Positions 53,782 through 62,261 of a stretch of 64,000 nt of DNA are shown one piece after another. A model generated the notes under the pieces. The model worked only from the letters and a program-made list of their open reading frames with translations. It was not told where the DNA came from and did no database searches. The position numbers and the translations under genes are program-made. Every line of letters begins with the position of its first letter. Positions within the stretch are counted from its first letter, which is position 1. Origin of the DNA: Synechococcus sp. CS-1330 (GTDB taxonomy: Bacteria > Cyanobacteriota > Cyanobacteriia > PCC-6307 > Cyanobiaceae); NCBI GenBank assembly GCA_025128025.1, contig JAHLYR010000002.1, positions 1 through 64,000 on the forward strand, given 5' to 3'.

Positions 53782-54537
53782 CTACCAGGCGATTTGCTGG
53801 CCATCCCAGGCCCAGAACTGCCCAGTTTGTTGCGGCCCAAGTACCGCCAATACGTCGAGCAGCTGCTGAGCAGCGCGCTCTGGGCTGAACAACCGATCTG
53901 GCGGCACACCGGCCTGGAAGGGAGCGGAGAGGCCCGTGGCCGTGGTTCCGGGGTGCAGCAGGCTCACACACCCCTTGGGCTTTCTGCGAGCCCATTCCAG
54001 GGCCAGGGTGTGCAGCATCTGATTTTGGGCAGCCTTGGCGGCCCGGTAGGCATACCAGCCACCGAGTTGGTTGTCGCCAATGCTTCCCACCCGGGCCGAA
54101 AGGCTGGCGAAATGAAATGGGTCTGCGGGGCTAAACAGTGGTTCGATCGCCTGGGCCAGCAGCAGGGGTGCAAAGGCATTCACCTCAAAGCTGCGCTCTA
54201 GGGCCTGGCGATTCACCTGACTTAGCCGCTTTTCCGGTTGGAGCAGGGGACCATGCAGCAGGCCGGCCGTATTGATCACCAGCCGAAGGGGGGGGCGATT
54301 CTCAAGGCTTGTTGCCAACCCCGAAAGGCTGGAGTCGTCGGTGAGATCCAGCGCTAAAAACTCGACCTCGCGCCACAGGGGATCCCCCGGCAAACGCCAG
54401 TCCTGGCGTGAGGCTCCCACAAGCTGCAGCCCCGGGGCGATTCGGCCCAGCTCCTGGAGCAGGGCCTGGCCGATACCGCCACACCCCACCACTAGGCCTG
54501 TGCCATGCCAGTCCTGCCAGGGCGAAGCTGAGCTCAT
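53782..54537 (-). CDS. short-chain dehydrogenase/reductase (second SDR)
   Basis: A 251-residue SDR. The start (ATG 54537) gives MSSASPWQDWHGTGLVVGCGGIGQALLQEL: the Gly-rich GCGGIGQ replaces the usual TGxxxGIG. LVINTAGLLHG is the NAG motif, ASLSARVGSIGDN carries the catalytic Ser, and YAYRAAKAAQN carries YxxxK, so the enzyme should be active. Convergent with DUF2237 and divergent from gpsA, with an 84-base spacer. It resembles the SDR at 20402-21067 in its C-factor-like words but is clearly distinct. Substrate unknown. Confidence 0.88.
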   Translation of the reverse strand: MSSASPWQDWHGTGLVVGCGGIGQALLQELGRIAPGLQLVGASRQDWRLPGDPLWREVEFLALDLTDDSSLSGLATSLENRPPLRLVINTAGLLHGPLLQPEKRLSQVNRQALERSFEVNAFAPLLLAQAIEPLFSPADPFHFASLSARVGSIGDNQLGGWYAYRAAKAAQNQMLHTLALEWARRKPKGCVSLLHPGTTATGLSAPFQAGVPPDRLFSPERAAQQLLDVLAVLGPQQTGQFWAWDGQQIAW

Positions 54538-54621
54538 TGCCACAAAAATTCCAGAGCTGAAGCCGCACCCTTGGGCCTGCCGCATGATGGCAGTGCCTAC
54601 CTGCCTGCTGCTTCGGAGTCG

Positions 54622-55545
54622 ATGGGCATTCGCATCGCCGTGTTGGGCCTGGGGGCTTGGGGGCAGACCCTGCTCGAGCGCTGGGGTCAGCAAGGTCACA
54701 TCGTCACGGGTTGGTCCCGACGCTCTGGCAGCAGTCCAGTGGGCCTGCTTGCTAACCAGGATCTGGTGGTTTCGGCGGTAGCCATGGCAGGGGTCCAGCC
54801 CCTGGCTGAGCAGCTGGCTCCCCATTGGCCCGCCGGACTGCCCCTATTGAGCTGCAGCAAGGGGTTGGACCTCCAGCTGCTGGCTACTGCCACCCAGCTC
54901 TGGTCAAGCCAGTTGGCGGATGCCCCCTTACTGGTGCTGAGTGGGCCGAATCTGGCAACCGAGGTGCGCCAAGGGCTACCCGCGGCCAGCGTGATCGCAG
55001 CTGCGGATCAGGATCTAGCCCGCCGCTTTCAGCAACAGCTCAGCGACACTTCGCTGCGGCTTTACACAAACACAGATCCGATTGGCACCGAGGCCGCAGG
55101 GGCACTTAAAAACGTTATGGCCGTAGCGGCCGGCATCTCCGATGGTCTGGCTTTAGGTGCGAACGCCAAGGCCTCCCTGCTCTGCCGGGGTCTAGCCGAG
55201 ATTGGTGTGGTGTTGGAGGGTTTAGGCGGTGCCACCAGCACTCTCTACGGCCTGGCTGGCTTGGGTGATCTGTTGGCCACCGCCAACAGCAGCCTCAGCC
55301 GCAACTATCGCTGTGGTGTGCTTCTGGCCGAGGGCTGCAGCGAAAAGCAGGCAAGCGAGAGGATCTCGGCAACCGTTGAGGGTCCACGCACGGCCAGAGC
55401 GGCCCTGCAACTTGCCAGTCACAAAGGCTGGCATCTGCCGATCTGTGAGCAGGTTGTGCTGGTGCTCGAAGGCCACAGCACCCCTGCAGCCGCCGTCAAG
55501 GCTCTGATGGAGCGCGATCTGCGGCCCGAGTGGCAGCAATCATGA
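54622..55545 (+). CDS. gpsA: glycerol-3-phosphate dehydrogenase [NAD(P)+]
   Basis: Reduces dihydroxyacetone phosphate to sn-glycerol-3-phosphate, the backbone for membrane lipids. The 307 residues begin GIRIAVLGLGAWGQTLLER (NAD-binding Rossmann GxGxxG). VLSGPNLATEV is the hinge word, GALKNVMAVAAGISDGLALG has the catalytic Lys, and the C-terminal helical domain follows. ATG 54622 is preferred over an upstream in-frame ATG at 54571, which reads through the promoter region. The stop overlaps the PhzF-like start as ATGA, so translation is coupled. Confidence 0.95.
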   Translation: MGIRIAVLGLGAWGQTLLERWGQQGHIVTGWSRRSGSSPVGLLANQDLVVSAVAMAGVQPLAEQLAPHWPAGLPLLSCSKGLDLQLLATATQLWSSQLADAPLLVLSGPNLATEVRQGLPAASVIAAADQDLARRFQQQLSDTSLRLYTNTDPIGTEAAGALKNVMAVAAGISDGLALGANAKASLLCRGLAEIGVVLEGLGGATSTLYGLAGLGDLLATANSSLSRNYRCGVLLAEGCSEKQASERISATVEGPRTARAALQLASHKGWHLPICEQVVLVLEGHSTPAAAVKALMERDLRPEWQQS

Positions 55546-56474
55546 GCTTGCCTGGTGCTGCCGTCGTGCCCATTGTCGCCCGGCCAGCTGTGCTGGTTGA
55601 GGCCTTTGCTGATGGACCTTGTTGCGGCAACGGTGCGGCCGTGGTGCATCTAGACCAGCCCATGGGCGATGTTGCCCTGCAGGCCATAGCCCGCAGTCTC
55701 AACCAGTCTGAGACGGCTTTTTTGCTGCAGCAGCAAGGCCGCTGGACCCTGCGCTGGTTCACCCCCAGCTGCGAAGTCCCCCTCTGCGGCCATGCCACCC
55801 TCGCCGCACTGCTGGCCTTGGGCCACTGGCAGCACCTGGCGCCAGGGCAGGGGGTGGAGCTGGTTACCCGCAGCGGCCCCCTGGCGGTAGCCCTTGATGC
55901 CAGCGGCAGCTCAGGGCAGTTGGTGCTGCCCAGCGCCGGTCTGCTTCCGTCCGAGCCAGCGCCAGCGCTGATACGGATACTTCATATACGCCTAGGGGCC
56001 TCACCCCTGGCCTACTGGAGCTCAGGCCTCGGTTATCGGGTGGCCTTGCTAGCACCAGAGGTCGCGCTGGCCCAGTTGCCTGGCCTGGCAGCGGAATTAG
56101 AGGGTCCTGATCGGGCCGGCCTGGTGTTGATGCAGGCCATCGAGACCGGCTCGATAAACGACCGTCCCTGCGTGCTTGGACGGCCAGCGCACTACCAGCT
56201 GCGTTTCTTCGCTCCAGGCCTTGGCATTGATGAGGATCCGGTAACCGGATCTGCCCACGCGCTGGTTGCCCCTTTTTGGCTCGATCGCCTAGGCCGCAGC
56301 TCCGTGGTGGGTTGGCAGTGCTCGCCGCGGCCGGGGGGGATGGTGTGCGAAAGCGCTTCTTCGGGCATGATCCGACTTAGCGGTTCGGGCCATCTCCTTT
56401 GGAACGGCACATTGCGGGTGCAGGCCGATGGCTCAGGAGCCGACTCCTGGGCTTCCCTGATCGCCTGCGCCTGA
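55542..56474 (+). CDS. PhzF-family isomerase/epimerase-like protein
   Basis: A 310-residue DapF-fold-like protein of the PhzF family. AFADGPCCGNGAAVVHLDQP is the first conserved turn, LRWFTPSCEVPLCGHATLAALLAL has the catalytic-side words, and DEDPVTGSAHALVAPFW is the classic DPVTGSAH motif. PhzF enzymes isomerise small dienes; most homologues in non-phenazine bacteria have unknown substrates. It overlaps gpsA by four bases. The SpoIID gene begins within its 3' end or just beyond. Confidence 0.88.
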   Translation: MSLPGAAVVPIVARPAVLVEAFADGPCCGNGAAVVHLDQPMGDVALQAIARSLNQSETAFLLQQQGRWTLRWFTPSCEVPLCGHATLAALLALGHWQHLAPGQGVELVTRSGPLAVALDASGSSGQLVLPSAGLLPSEPAPALIRILHIRLGASPLAYWSSGLGYRVALLAPEVALAQLPGLAAELEGPDRAGLVLMQAIETGSINDRPCVLGRPAHYQLRFFAPGLGIDEDPVTGSAHALVAPFWLDRLGRSSVVGWQCSPRPGGMVCESASSGMIRLSGSGHLLWNGTLRVQADGSGADSWASLIACA

Positions 56475-56551
56475 ATCAGGGGCTACTCCAGAACATAGAA
56501 CTACTCCAGAAAAGAGGTCTACGCCTGCATGGTCTCTTCAGCCGCAGACTG

Positions 56552-57505
56552 ATGCTGGCTGGTCCCATGGCCGTTGTGGCCGTGGCGTTGGGATTTGCGG
56601 CCCAGGGCCTAGCACCCCGGCCCTATAGGGCCGCCCAAGGCGAGTTGCTGGATGCCCTTATTGATACACCGCCCCCCGCACAAGACACCACTAGCGCAGC
56701 TGAGCAATTGCGCCGTCTCGAGGCGCGCCGGGCCACACCTCAAGCAACTTCCCCTGCCAATCCCAGCCTCGGCCTGGTTGAGCCCGAAGCGGGTCCGGGA
56801 GTCGATCTAGAAATCCGCGTCGCCCTGCTCGGCACCGGTTCCAAGCCCGATCTCTCCGCCAGCGGAGCCTGGCAGGTGGTCAGCCGTGACGGCCAGCTGC
56901 TCCAACAGGGCGGCGCTGGCAGTTCGGTGAACCTCAGTGAACTCTGGCTCCAGGGCCCAGAAGCCTGGCTGCAGACCAGTGGGAGCTCCTTACTGGTTAA
57001 CGGCCACCCCTATGGAGGTCGCCTGCGTCTGATTCCGGAGAGTGGCGGGCTCAGGGTGGTCAATCACGTTGGTCTCGAGACCTACATCGGTGCCGTGGTT
57101 GGAGCTGAGATGCCTAGCAGCTGGTCGCTAGAGGCTCTGCGTGCCCAGGCCGTAGCCGCCCGCTCCTATGCCCTCGCCCACATGGCTCGCCCAGCCAACC
57201 GTCACTGGCATCTTGGTGACACAACCCGCTGGCAGGCCTACAAGGGCCTCTCCAGCAGCAACGAACGCACCCGCCAGGCTGCCGCTAGCACCGCCGGCAT
57301 GATCCTCAGCTATCAGGGCGCCATCGTGGAAAGTCTTTATGCCGCCAACCGCCAGATATCCCTGGAAGCCCATGGCCATCTCGGCGCAAGCATGAGCCAG
57401 CACGGCGCCCATGATCTGGCTAAGCAGGGCTATCGCTACAACCAGATTCTTGGTCACTACTACCAGGGAGCATCCCTGGCCCGCCTCAAGGCTGGTGCGA
57501 GCTGA
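56552..57505 (+). CDS. SpoIID/LytB-domain protein
   Basis: A SpoIID/LytB-type protein, a peptidoglycan-stripping or amidase-enhancer family in the envelope. ATG 56552 gives about 317 residues with an N-terminal hydrophobic segment (GPMAVVAVALGFAAQGL); TTG 56399 is the only other start and would overlap PhzF by 76 bases while adding Arg residues in front of the helix. The domain is clear: VNHVGLETYIGAVVGAEMPSSWSLEALRAQAVAARSYAL (in part) and the final LSYQGAIVESLYAANRQ. The typical SpoIID middle Cys are not seen. Followed by the Ap4A-type gene with an 11-base overlap. Confidence 0.82.
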   Translation: MLAGPMAVVAVALGFAAQGLAPRPYRAAQGELLDALIDTPPPAQDTTSAAEQLRRLEARRATPQATSPANPSLGLVEPEAGPGVDLEIRVALLGTGSKPDLSASGAWQVVSRDGQLLQQGGAGSSVNLSELWLQGPEAWLQTSGSSLLVNGHPYGGRLRLIPESGGLRVVNHVGLETYIGAVVGAEMPSSWSLEALRAQAVAARSYALAHMARPANRHWHLGDTTRWQAYKGLSSSNERTRQAAASTAGMILSYQGAIVESLYAANRQISLEAHGHLGASMSQHGAHDLAKQGYRYNQILGHYYQGASLARLKAGAS

Positions 57506-58334
57506 ACGCATCTGGCAGCTGGCGCTGCAGTTATCCAGCCAGGTGGAGGCCAGCGGATCCCTGGTTCCGCTAGCTACCGAGGTCCTGGCAGCCCCGCAGC
57601 AGCAGCCATTTGTGTTGCGGCGTTTGCTGAGCACCACCCCCAAACACCTACGCCGTGGCGGCCCCAAGCCCAATCCCTTTTTGCCCTGGGAGCAAGCCCT
57701 GGAAGTGGAAAGGCTCAGCAGTGGCCATGTGGTGCTGCTCAACAAATATCCAGTGCAGGTGGGCCACCTGCTCCTGATCACAGACTCCTGGCAACCGCAA
57801 TCCGGCTGGCTTTCTGCGGATGACTGGCGCGGGGTCTCCCTTCTGGCCAGTGACACCGGTGGGTTGTGGTTCTTCAATAGTTGTGCCGCCTCCGGCGCCA
57901 GCCAGCCCCACCGGCATCTGCAGCTGCTGCCCCGCCGAGTTGGAGAGGCCAGCACGCCCCTGGCTGCGGCAATCCAAGCTCAGCTGGATAGGGGCGAGCG
58001 GCCCTGGCCCTGGGCCTATCGGCTGAGTCGCCGCAACGATGTCCTCGGGGGTAGGGATCTACCCGCTCTTTACCTGGAGCATGCCGAGCAGCTGGGCTTG
58101 GGCCATCCCCGCCAGGACCCCCAGCCCAGGCATCCATACAACCTGCTCTTCGACGACAACTGGCTGCTCACCGTGCGGCGCACCCAGGAACATTGCGCTG
58201 GTTTCAGCCTCAATGCTCTTGCCTTTGCTGGCTATTTGCTGGCCACGGAAAGTTCCGATCTCCAGCTACTGGAGCGAGAGGGCCCTTGGGCCCTACTGCA
58301 GGCGGTTGCCGCTGCCCCCGACAAGCGCCTGTGA
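57495..58334 (+). CDS. ATP adenylyltransferase (Ap4A phosphorylase)-like protein
   Basis: HIT-superfamily enzyme of 279 residues that phosphorolyses diadenosine tetraphosphate to ATP and ADP. FVLRRLLSTTPKHL, NPFLPWEQALEVE and HVVLLNKYPVQVGHLLLITDSW form the N-terminal half. SGASQPHRHLQLLPR contains the HxHxQ catalytic triad, and HPYNLLFDDNWLLTVRR is the C-terminal strand pair. GTG 57495 lies inside the SpoIID 3' end, a typical overlap. It may remove Ap4A made by tRNA synthetases under stress. It precedes the sigma factor by about 95 bases. Confidence 0.88.
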   Translation: MRAERIWQLALQLSSQVEASGSLVPLATEVLAAPQQQPFVLRRLLSTTPKHLRRGGPKPNPFLPWEQALEVERLSSGHVVLLNKYPVQVGHLLLITDSWQPQSGWLSADDWRGVSLLASDTGGLWFFNSCAASGASQPHRHLQLLPRRVGEASTPLAAAIQAQLDRGERPWPWAYRLSRRNDVLGGRDLPALYLEHAEQLGLGHPRQDPQPRHPYNLLFDDNWLLTVRRTQEHCAGFSLNALAFAGYLLATESSDLQLLEREGPWALLQAVAAAPDKRL

Positions 58335-58428
58335 TCGACATTCAGTAATTTTTCGGTTGCGCCCTAGGGCCTCGCCGCGGCTGTTTGGAAGGAAGGGAAC
58401 GAAAACCCTGCCAACCCAATTTCAGTCC

Positions 58429-59229
58429 ATGACCCAATCGATCAAAACCCAATCCCTCTGCCGCCGCGCCCTGCAACAACGCAACCAGCGGGTGAACCAG
58501 TACCGCGCTCTGGTGACCCCAATTGCTGTGCACTATTGCCGCCGCTGTCCCGAGCCCCTCGATGACCTGGTTCAGGTTGGTCTGATGGGCCTGCTAAGAG
58601 CCGCCGAGCTCTATAAACCGCAAACAGCGACCCCTTTCGAAGCCTTTGCTAGACCCCACATCCGTGGTGCCATCCTGCATTACCTGCGCGATTCGGCATT
58701 GGCCGTGCGCTTACCGCGCCGGCAGATGGAGCTGCACGACAAGGTGCGTCAATTGAAGGCCAGCTGGAGCAGTTGTCATGGGCAGGAGCCCAGCTCCGAA
58801 GATCTGCGCCTGGCTCTGCAGCTCAGCCTCGAACAATGGCAAGAACTGCTGAGTGGTCAAGCTATGGCCAGGCCTCTGGACCTGGAGACTGGCTACGAGG
58901 AGACCAGGCTTCAAGGTGATGAAGGAGGCATGCTTTGGGAGTCTGAAAGCACGGGTGCAGATGACTGGGAGCATCAAGGGGCTGAAGTGCGTCAGCAACT
59001 TGCTTGCCTTGAGCCCGGATTACGTCGTGTAATCCAGAAGGTCGTGCTCTCGGGCTGGAGCTACCGGCGCACGGCAGCCCTTCTACAGGTGAGTCCGATG
59101 ACGGTGCAGCGGAGACTTAAGCAGGGCTTGGCAAAGCTGCGCTCGGCCCTGCTAATTGCAGACGCGTTGTCAACTCTCAGCTGCCAGCCGAGGTCCCATC
59201 CCGCTCCATCTGTCGCTCCAACGTGCTGA
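58429..59229 (+). CDS. sigma-70 family alternative sigma factor (group 3 type)
   Basis: RNA polymerase sigma factor of about 266 residues. Region 2 is clear: RNQRVNQYRALVTPIAVHYC, LDDLVQVGLMGLLRAAELY and FEAFARPHIRGAILHYLRD. Region 3 is shorter and diverged, with an acidic insertion (about 150-180). Region 4 (LEPGLRRVIQKVVLSGWSYRRTAALLQVSPMTVQRRLKQGLAKL, in part) carries the helix-turn-helix for the -35 element. It matches alternative (group 3/SigF-B-G-like) factors, which in cyanobacteria act in stress and motility. ATG 58429 is used; a longer frame to 58039 overlaps the Ap4A gene. Confidence 0.87.
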   Translation: MTQSIKTQSLCRRALQQRNQRVNQYRALVTPIAVHYCRRCPEPLDDLVQVGLMGLLRAAELYKPQTATPFEAFARPHIRGAILHYLRDSALAVRLPRRQMELHDKVRQLKASWSSCHGQEPSSEDLRLALQLSLEQWQELLSGQAMARPLDLETGYEETRLQGDEGGMLWESESTGADDWEHQGAEVRQQLACLEPGLRRVIQKVVLSGWSYRRTAALLQVSPMTVQRRLKQGLAKLRSALLIADALSTLSCQPRSHPAPSVAPTC

Positions 59230-59371
59230 TCGAGGCATTCACGGCTGCCAGCTGACGTTCCACGCCGTCCCGCCAGAACTGCAGCATGCGCAGCTTGCGC
59301 TCTTGATGACGCCTCCAGCTACCAGCACCGACGTCGTCAACGCTGCCACAGCAGCCTAGGAGGGGAAGCAT
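59177..59371 (-). CDS. small coiled-coil protein (about 64 aa)
   Basis: A short protein whose clear part is ERKLRMLQFWRDGVERQLAAVNASISTLERQM (quoted in part), an amphipathic helix of a kind seen in small picocyanobacterial proteins. The N-terminal 20 residues (MLPLLGCCGSVDDVG) may not be translated if the ATG at 59287 is used. It overlaps the last 53 bases of the convergent sigma factor. Conserved-looking but of unknown function. Confidence 0.45.
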   Translation of the reverse strand: MLPLLGCCGSVDDVGAGSWRRHQERKLRMLQFWRDGVERQLAAVNASISTLERQMERDGTSAGS

Positions 59372-59589
59372 GAGAAAGTAGGGAAGTTCTTGAAGGTTCT
59401 AGCGAGCCTGAAGGGTTTGCCGAGTGTCGTGTTTCTCCCCCAGCGATGGCCCCGGAACACCCTTTGGTCAGCTCAATTTCCAACCCTTGTACGAGCTCTC
59501 AATCTGGGTTTGCAACCGACTGCCCGTCATACCATTGTGGTGTCGGGGCAATTGCACTCAAGCCCAACACCCTGATTTCCAGATTTCCG

Positions 59590-61200
59590 TTGCGGCCGAT
59601 CAAATTGCTGATAGCAGCTGCCTTGGGGGTTCCCCTCGGCCTGTTGCAGGCGCTGCCAGCGGCCGCTTACGTGGCCTTAATGGCGGGACAACAGGCTCGT
59701 CCCCTAAATGGCACCTTCAACAAGGTGCCTGTTCTGCACTCGAACCAGCCGGAGGAGGTGGAAGGCCCCGGAATCCTGATCAACACTGCACCGGGATACG
59801 CCTACGCCGAAGAGACTGGCCAGCCATTGCGCAATGCCGAATTCACCTTCAACGGTGATTTTGGAGTGCACATGCACCACAAGTATTTTCCCCCCAACCG
59901 CCGCCAGCTGTCTCCCTCTGCCAGGCGTCCTGAACTCACCCTAGGGCTGATTCTTATCAATCCAGGCCTGCGGGCAGTGCACATCCGCTTTGAAAACGGT
60001 GCAGTGCGGAACAGCTTTGAGGCGCCTTACCTTATCAATCACAAGATGGGAGTTAGACCTCTAGGGCCTCGCCCTTGGAATACCGGCCCTGGAGATGCAA
60101 CCGCTGTGCAGGTTCTGCGCGGTCGCCTAGACCCAAAACTCAATCAGGAAATTATTGTTCCTGCTCGCAGCCGCATTGTTTTATTTCAGACTCAGCTGCC
60201 TGCGCTCGGCATCGCCAATGCATTGCTTAAAGGCCGCAGTGATGGCCCTTTTCAGATGGCTGTTGTTGCTGCCAAGGAATCCAATAGTGACTGGGATTTA
60301 ATCTCTATTTTGGATCGTGGCCGGCTTGCTCCGGGCAGGGTCTATTTGAACCGCATTGCTGATATCAAAGGCAGGCGCATTTTTTCGCGCGTAGGTGGAA
60401 TTGCCATTGGAGATGCCTATCAAGCCAGCCTCAGCCACAACCTTGACCAGCAAGGCCCATTACATGTACCGCTAACGAGCACTAATCGTCATAACTTTGG
60501 TACCCGCGAGGTGCAGGTAAATCCACTCGTCAGCCGCATGGTGGATTCATCTCTAGACAATGTAGGCACCTACGGCGTTCGATTTGATGTGGATCTGAAT
60601 CTCAAGGGGTCTGGCCCCTATGAGCTAGTTCTCAGCCATCCCACCGCCTCAGGTAGTGGTAAACCTTTCACCGCCTTCAGGGGATCACTTCAGGTACGTA
60701 CCGAGGAAGGGCTACAAGAAATGCATGTTGGCATGCGCTCCGGCCAAAGCTTGCCCCTCACTACCTTAAATCTTCAAGGAGGAATATCCAACCCAGTTCG
60801 GATCAGCTTGGTATATCCTGCCGATGCCACCCCTGGGCACCTACTGAGCATCGTGCCAGCCAGTCAGGTCGCCATGGTGAAGGAGCGAGAGCGTTTGCTC
60901 GAGCTTGCTCGCAACACAGCTTCCCCCGCGGCGATGACGCCCCCCCAGTCCCTGCCTGCGATTCCAGATCAAGACCGTGAAGGACAGGATTATCCAGAAG
61001 TGATAACCCCGTTGGTGCTGCAGCCACGCTTCCCTAGCCTCCCGCCGCTAAGAGCAAATCCACTGCCTCCACCCCCAGTTTCTCAGCCGCGTTATTCCCC
61101 AAACCAGACCTCAACTCCTGGCAGTCAATCCTTGCTTGATCGCTACCAGCAGGCCCTGGACGCGCAGCAGGAAATGATGCGCAGACTGATGGGCCGTTAG
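59590..61200 (+). CDS. DUF3370 exported protein
   Basis: A DUF3370 protein of about 536 residues. TTG 59590 gives a clean Sec signal (MRPIKLLIAAALGVPLGLLQALPAAAY, cleavage after AAA; quoted beyond the motif only in part); ATG 59446 would put 48 extra residues before it. The family domain runs from LMAGQQARPLNGTFNKVPVLHSNQP to about residue 420, rich in Asn/Gly turns and beta strands. A Pro-rich linker (PPPPVSQPRYSPNQTS) and a terminal helix (LLDRYQQALDAQQEMMRRLMGR) end it. Probably a cell-surface protein of cyanobacteria with unknown role. Two bases separate it from the RHH-J gene. Confidence 0.82.
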   Translation: MRPIKLLIAAALGVPLGLLQALPAAAYVALMAGQQARPLNGTFNKVPVLHSNQPEEVEGPGILINTAPGYAYAEETGQPLRNAEFTFNGDFGVHMHHKYFPPNRRQLSPSARRPELTLGLILINPGLRAVHIRFENGAVRNSFEAPYLINHKMGVRPLGPRPWNTGPGDATAVQVLRGRLDPKLNQEIIVPARSRIVLFQTQLPALGIANALLKGRSDGPFQMAVVAAKESNSDWDLISILDRGRLAPGRVYLNRIADIKGRRIFSRVGGIAIGDAYQASLSHNLDQQGPLHVPLTSTNRHNFGTREVQVNPLVSRMVDSSLDNVGTYGVRFDVDLNLKGSGPYELVLSHPTASGSGKPFTAFRGSLQVRTEEGLQEMHVGMRSGQSLPLTTLNLQGGISNPVRISLVYPADATPGHLLSIVPASQVAMVKERERLLELARNTASPAAMTPPQSLPAIPDQDREGQDYPEVITPLVLQPRFPSLPPLRANPLPPPPVSQPRYSPNQTSTPGSQSLLDRYQQALDAQQEMMRRLMGR

Positions 61201-61202
61201 GC

Positions 61203-62261
61203 ATGTCTAAGCCGGCAGATACCAATCGACGTCGCTTCAGTCTGGAGCTGCCTGTCGATTTGCTCGATAAAATTGATGCGCTGAGGGCGGAGTGGGGAAT
61301 CCGCAGTCGCGGAGATATTTTTGAGCGTCTGCTACAAGAGATCTTCCCAAATAGTGAGGAAGCTGAAACCTCTGGTCTTGCTTACGAAAGCAATCACCAG
61401 CCTGATGGCTTTCTGAGCGGACAAAAAAGCCTGGAATCAACCTTCAACGAGCAGGGGGCGTTGGTGCTGATGACCCGGGGCTCCGGGGGAGACTTGTGCC
61501 TAGATCGGGAATCAGCTGATCCTGAATGTGCCTTCAACTTCGATGTTGATGCGTCGATGGCAGCGGAATTGCGCCCTCGTCAGAGCGGCATTGACCTACC
61601 TGGCTTTGTGAGGCGTCAATCTGACCAGCTCAAGCGCAGTCTGCAGCCCCTACGCCAACCCATGGATCTGGCGCAAGAACCCCTCCCCCATATAGGCGGT
61701 GATGTGCTTAACCGCTCCCTGGCCAGAGCTCGTGACCACTGGCTTGAGCTCTACGGCAAGGTTGCCAATGAGGCGGTAGTGGAAGCCGCAATGGTGTGGT
61801 TAGCTCAGGACATTTGGGCCCAGAGTGATCAGAGTGAGGGTCGCCCTTTTACTTGGTCGCTTGCCTGCGATGTGGTGGCCAATACGGCTCCCAGCTGGGG
61901 CAGGGAACCCGCAACTTTTGAGCGAGTCATGGTGATGGCAGGTTTGTTGGAGGATCCCTTCAGCACTTCCACCCTGGAACTGCGCTTACCAACGCTGATC
62001 AGGCGCTTTGTTCATCGTTTCCGCAAGCGACGTAAAGGCACCTCGTTCCAGACCCTGGAACACACCATGACCCTGCATGGAGCCTTGAAGCTGCTGCAAC
62101 TGCCAACGGCACCAGGGCAGCGTCTCACCTTGCGACAAATACGGGAGGCTTACCGCGAGTTGGCGATGAGCCATCACCCCGACTCTGGCGGCACGGAAGA
62201 AACCATGCGGCGCCTTAACGAGGCTTACCAGTTGCTGAAAGAGCTGTACCGCAACGAATAG
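61203..62261 (+). CDS. RHH-like and J-domain fusion protein
   Basis: A 352-residue protein with an unusual order. Residues about 9-50 (RRRFSLELPVDLLDKIDALRAEWGIRSRGDIFERLL, quoted in part) look like a ribbon-helix-helix DNA-binding module. A long middle part of unknown fold contains an Arg-rich helix (LIRRFVHRFRKRRKGT). The end (about 305-350) is a clear J-domain: LTLRQIREAYRELAMSHHPDSGGTEETMRRLNEAYQLLKEL, with the HPD tripeptide near residue 323. It may recruit Hsp70 (DnaK) to a DNA-bound or envelope-related target. It follows the DUF3370 gene by two bases, so the pair is one unit. Confidence 0.75.
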   Translation: MSKPADTNRRRFSLELPVDLLDKIDALRAEWGIRSRGDIFERLLQEIFPNSEEAETSGLAYESNHQPDGFLSGQKSLESTFNEQGALVLMTRGSGGDLCLDRESADPECAFNFDVDASMAAELRPRQSGIDLPGFVRRQSDQLKRSLQPLRQPMDLAQEPLPHIGGDVLNRSLARARDHWLELYGKVANEAVVEAAMVWLAQDIWAQSDQSEGRPFTWSLACDVVANTAPSWGREPATFERVMVMAGLLEDPFSTSTLELRLPTLIRRFVHRFRKRRKGTSFQTLEHTMTLHGALKLLQLPTAPGQRLTLRQIREAYRELAMSHHPDSGGTEETMRRLNEAYQLLKELYRNE

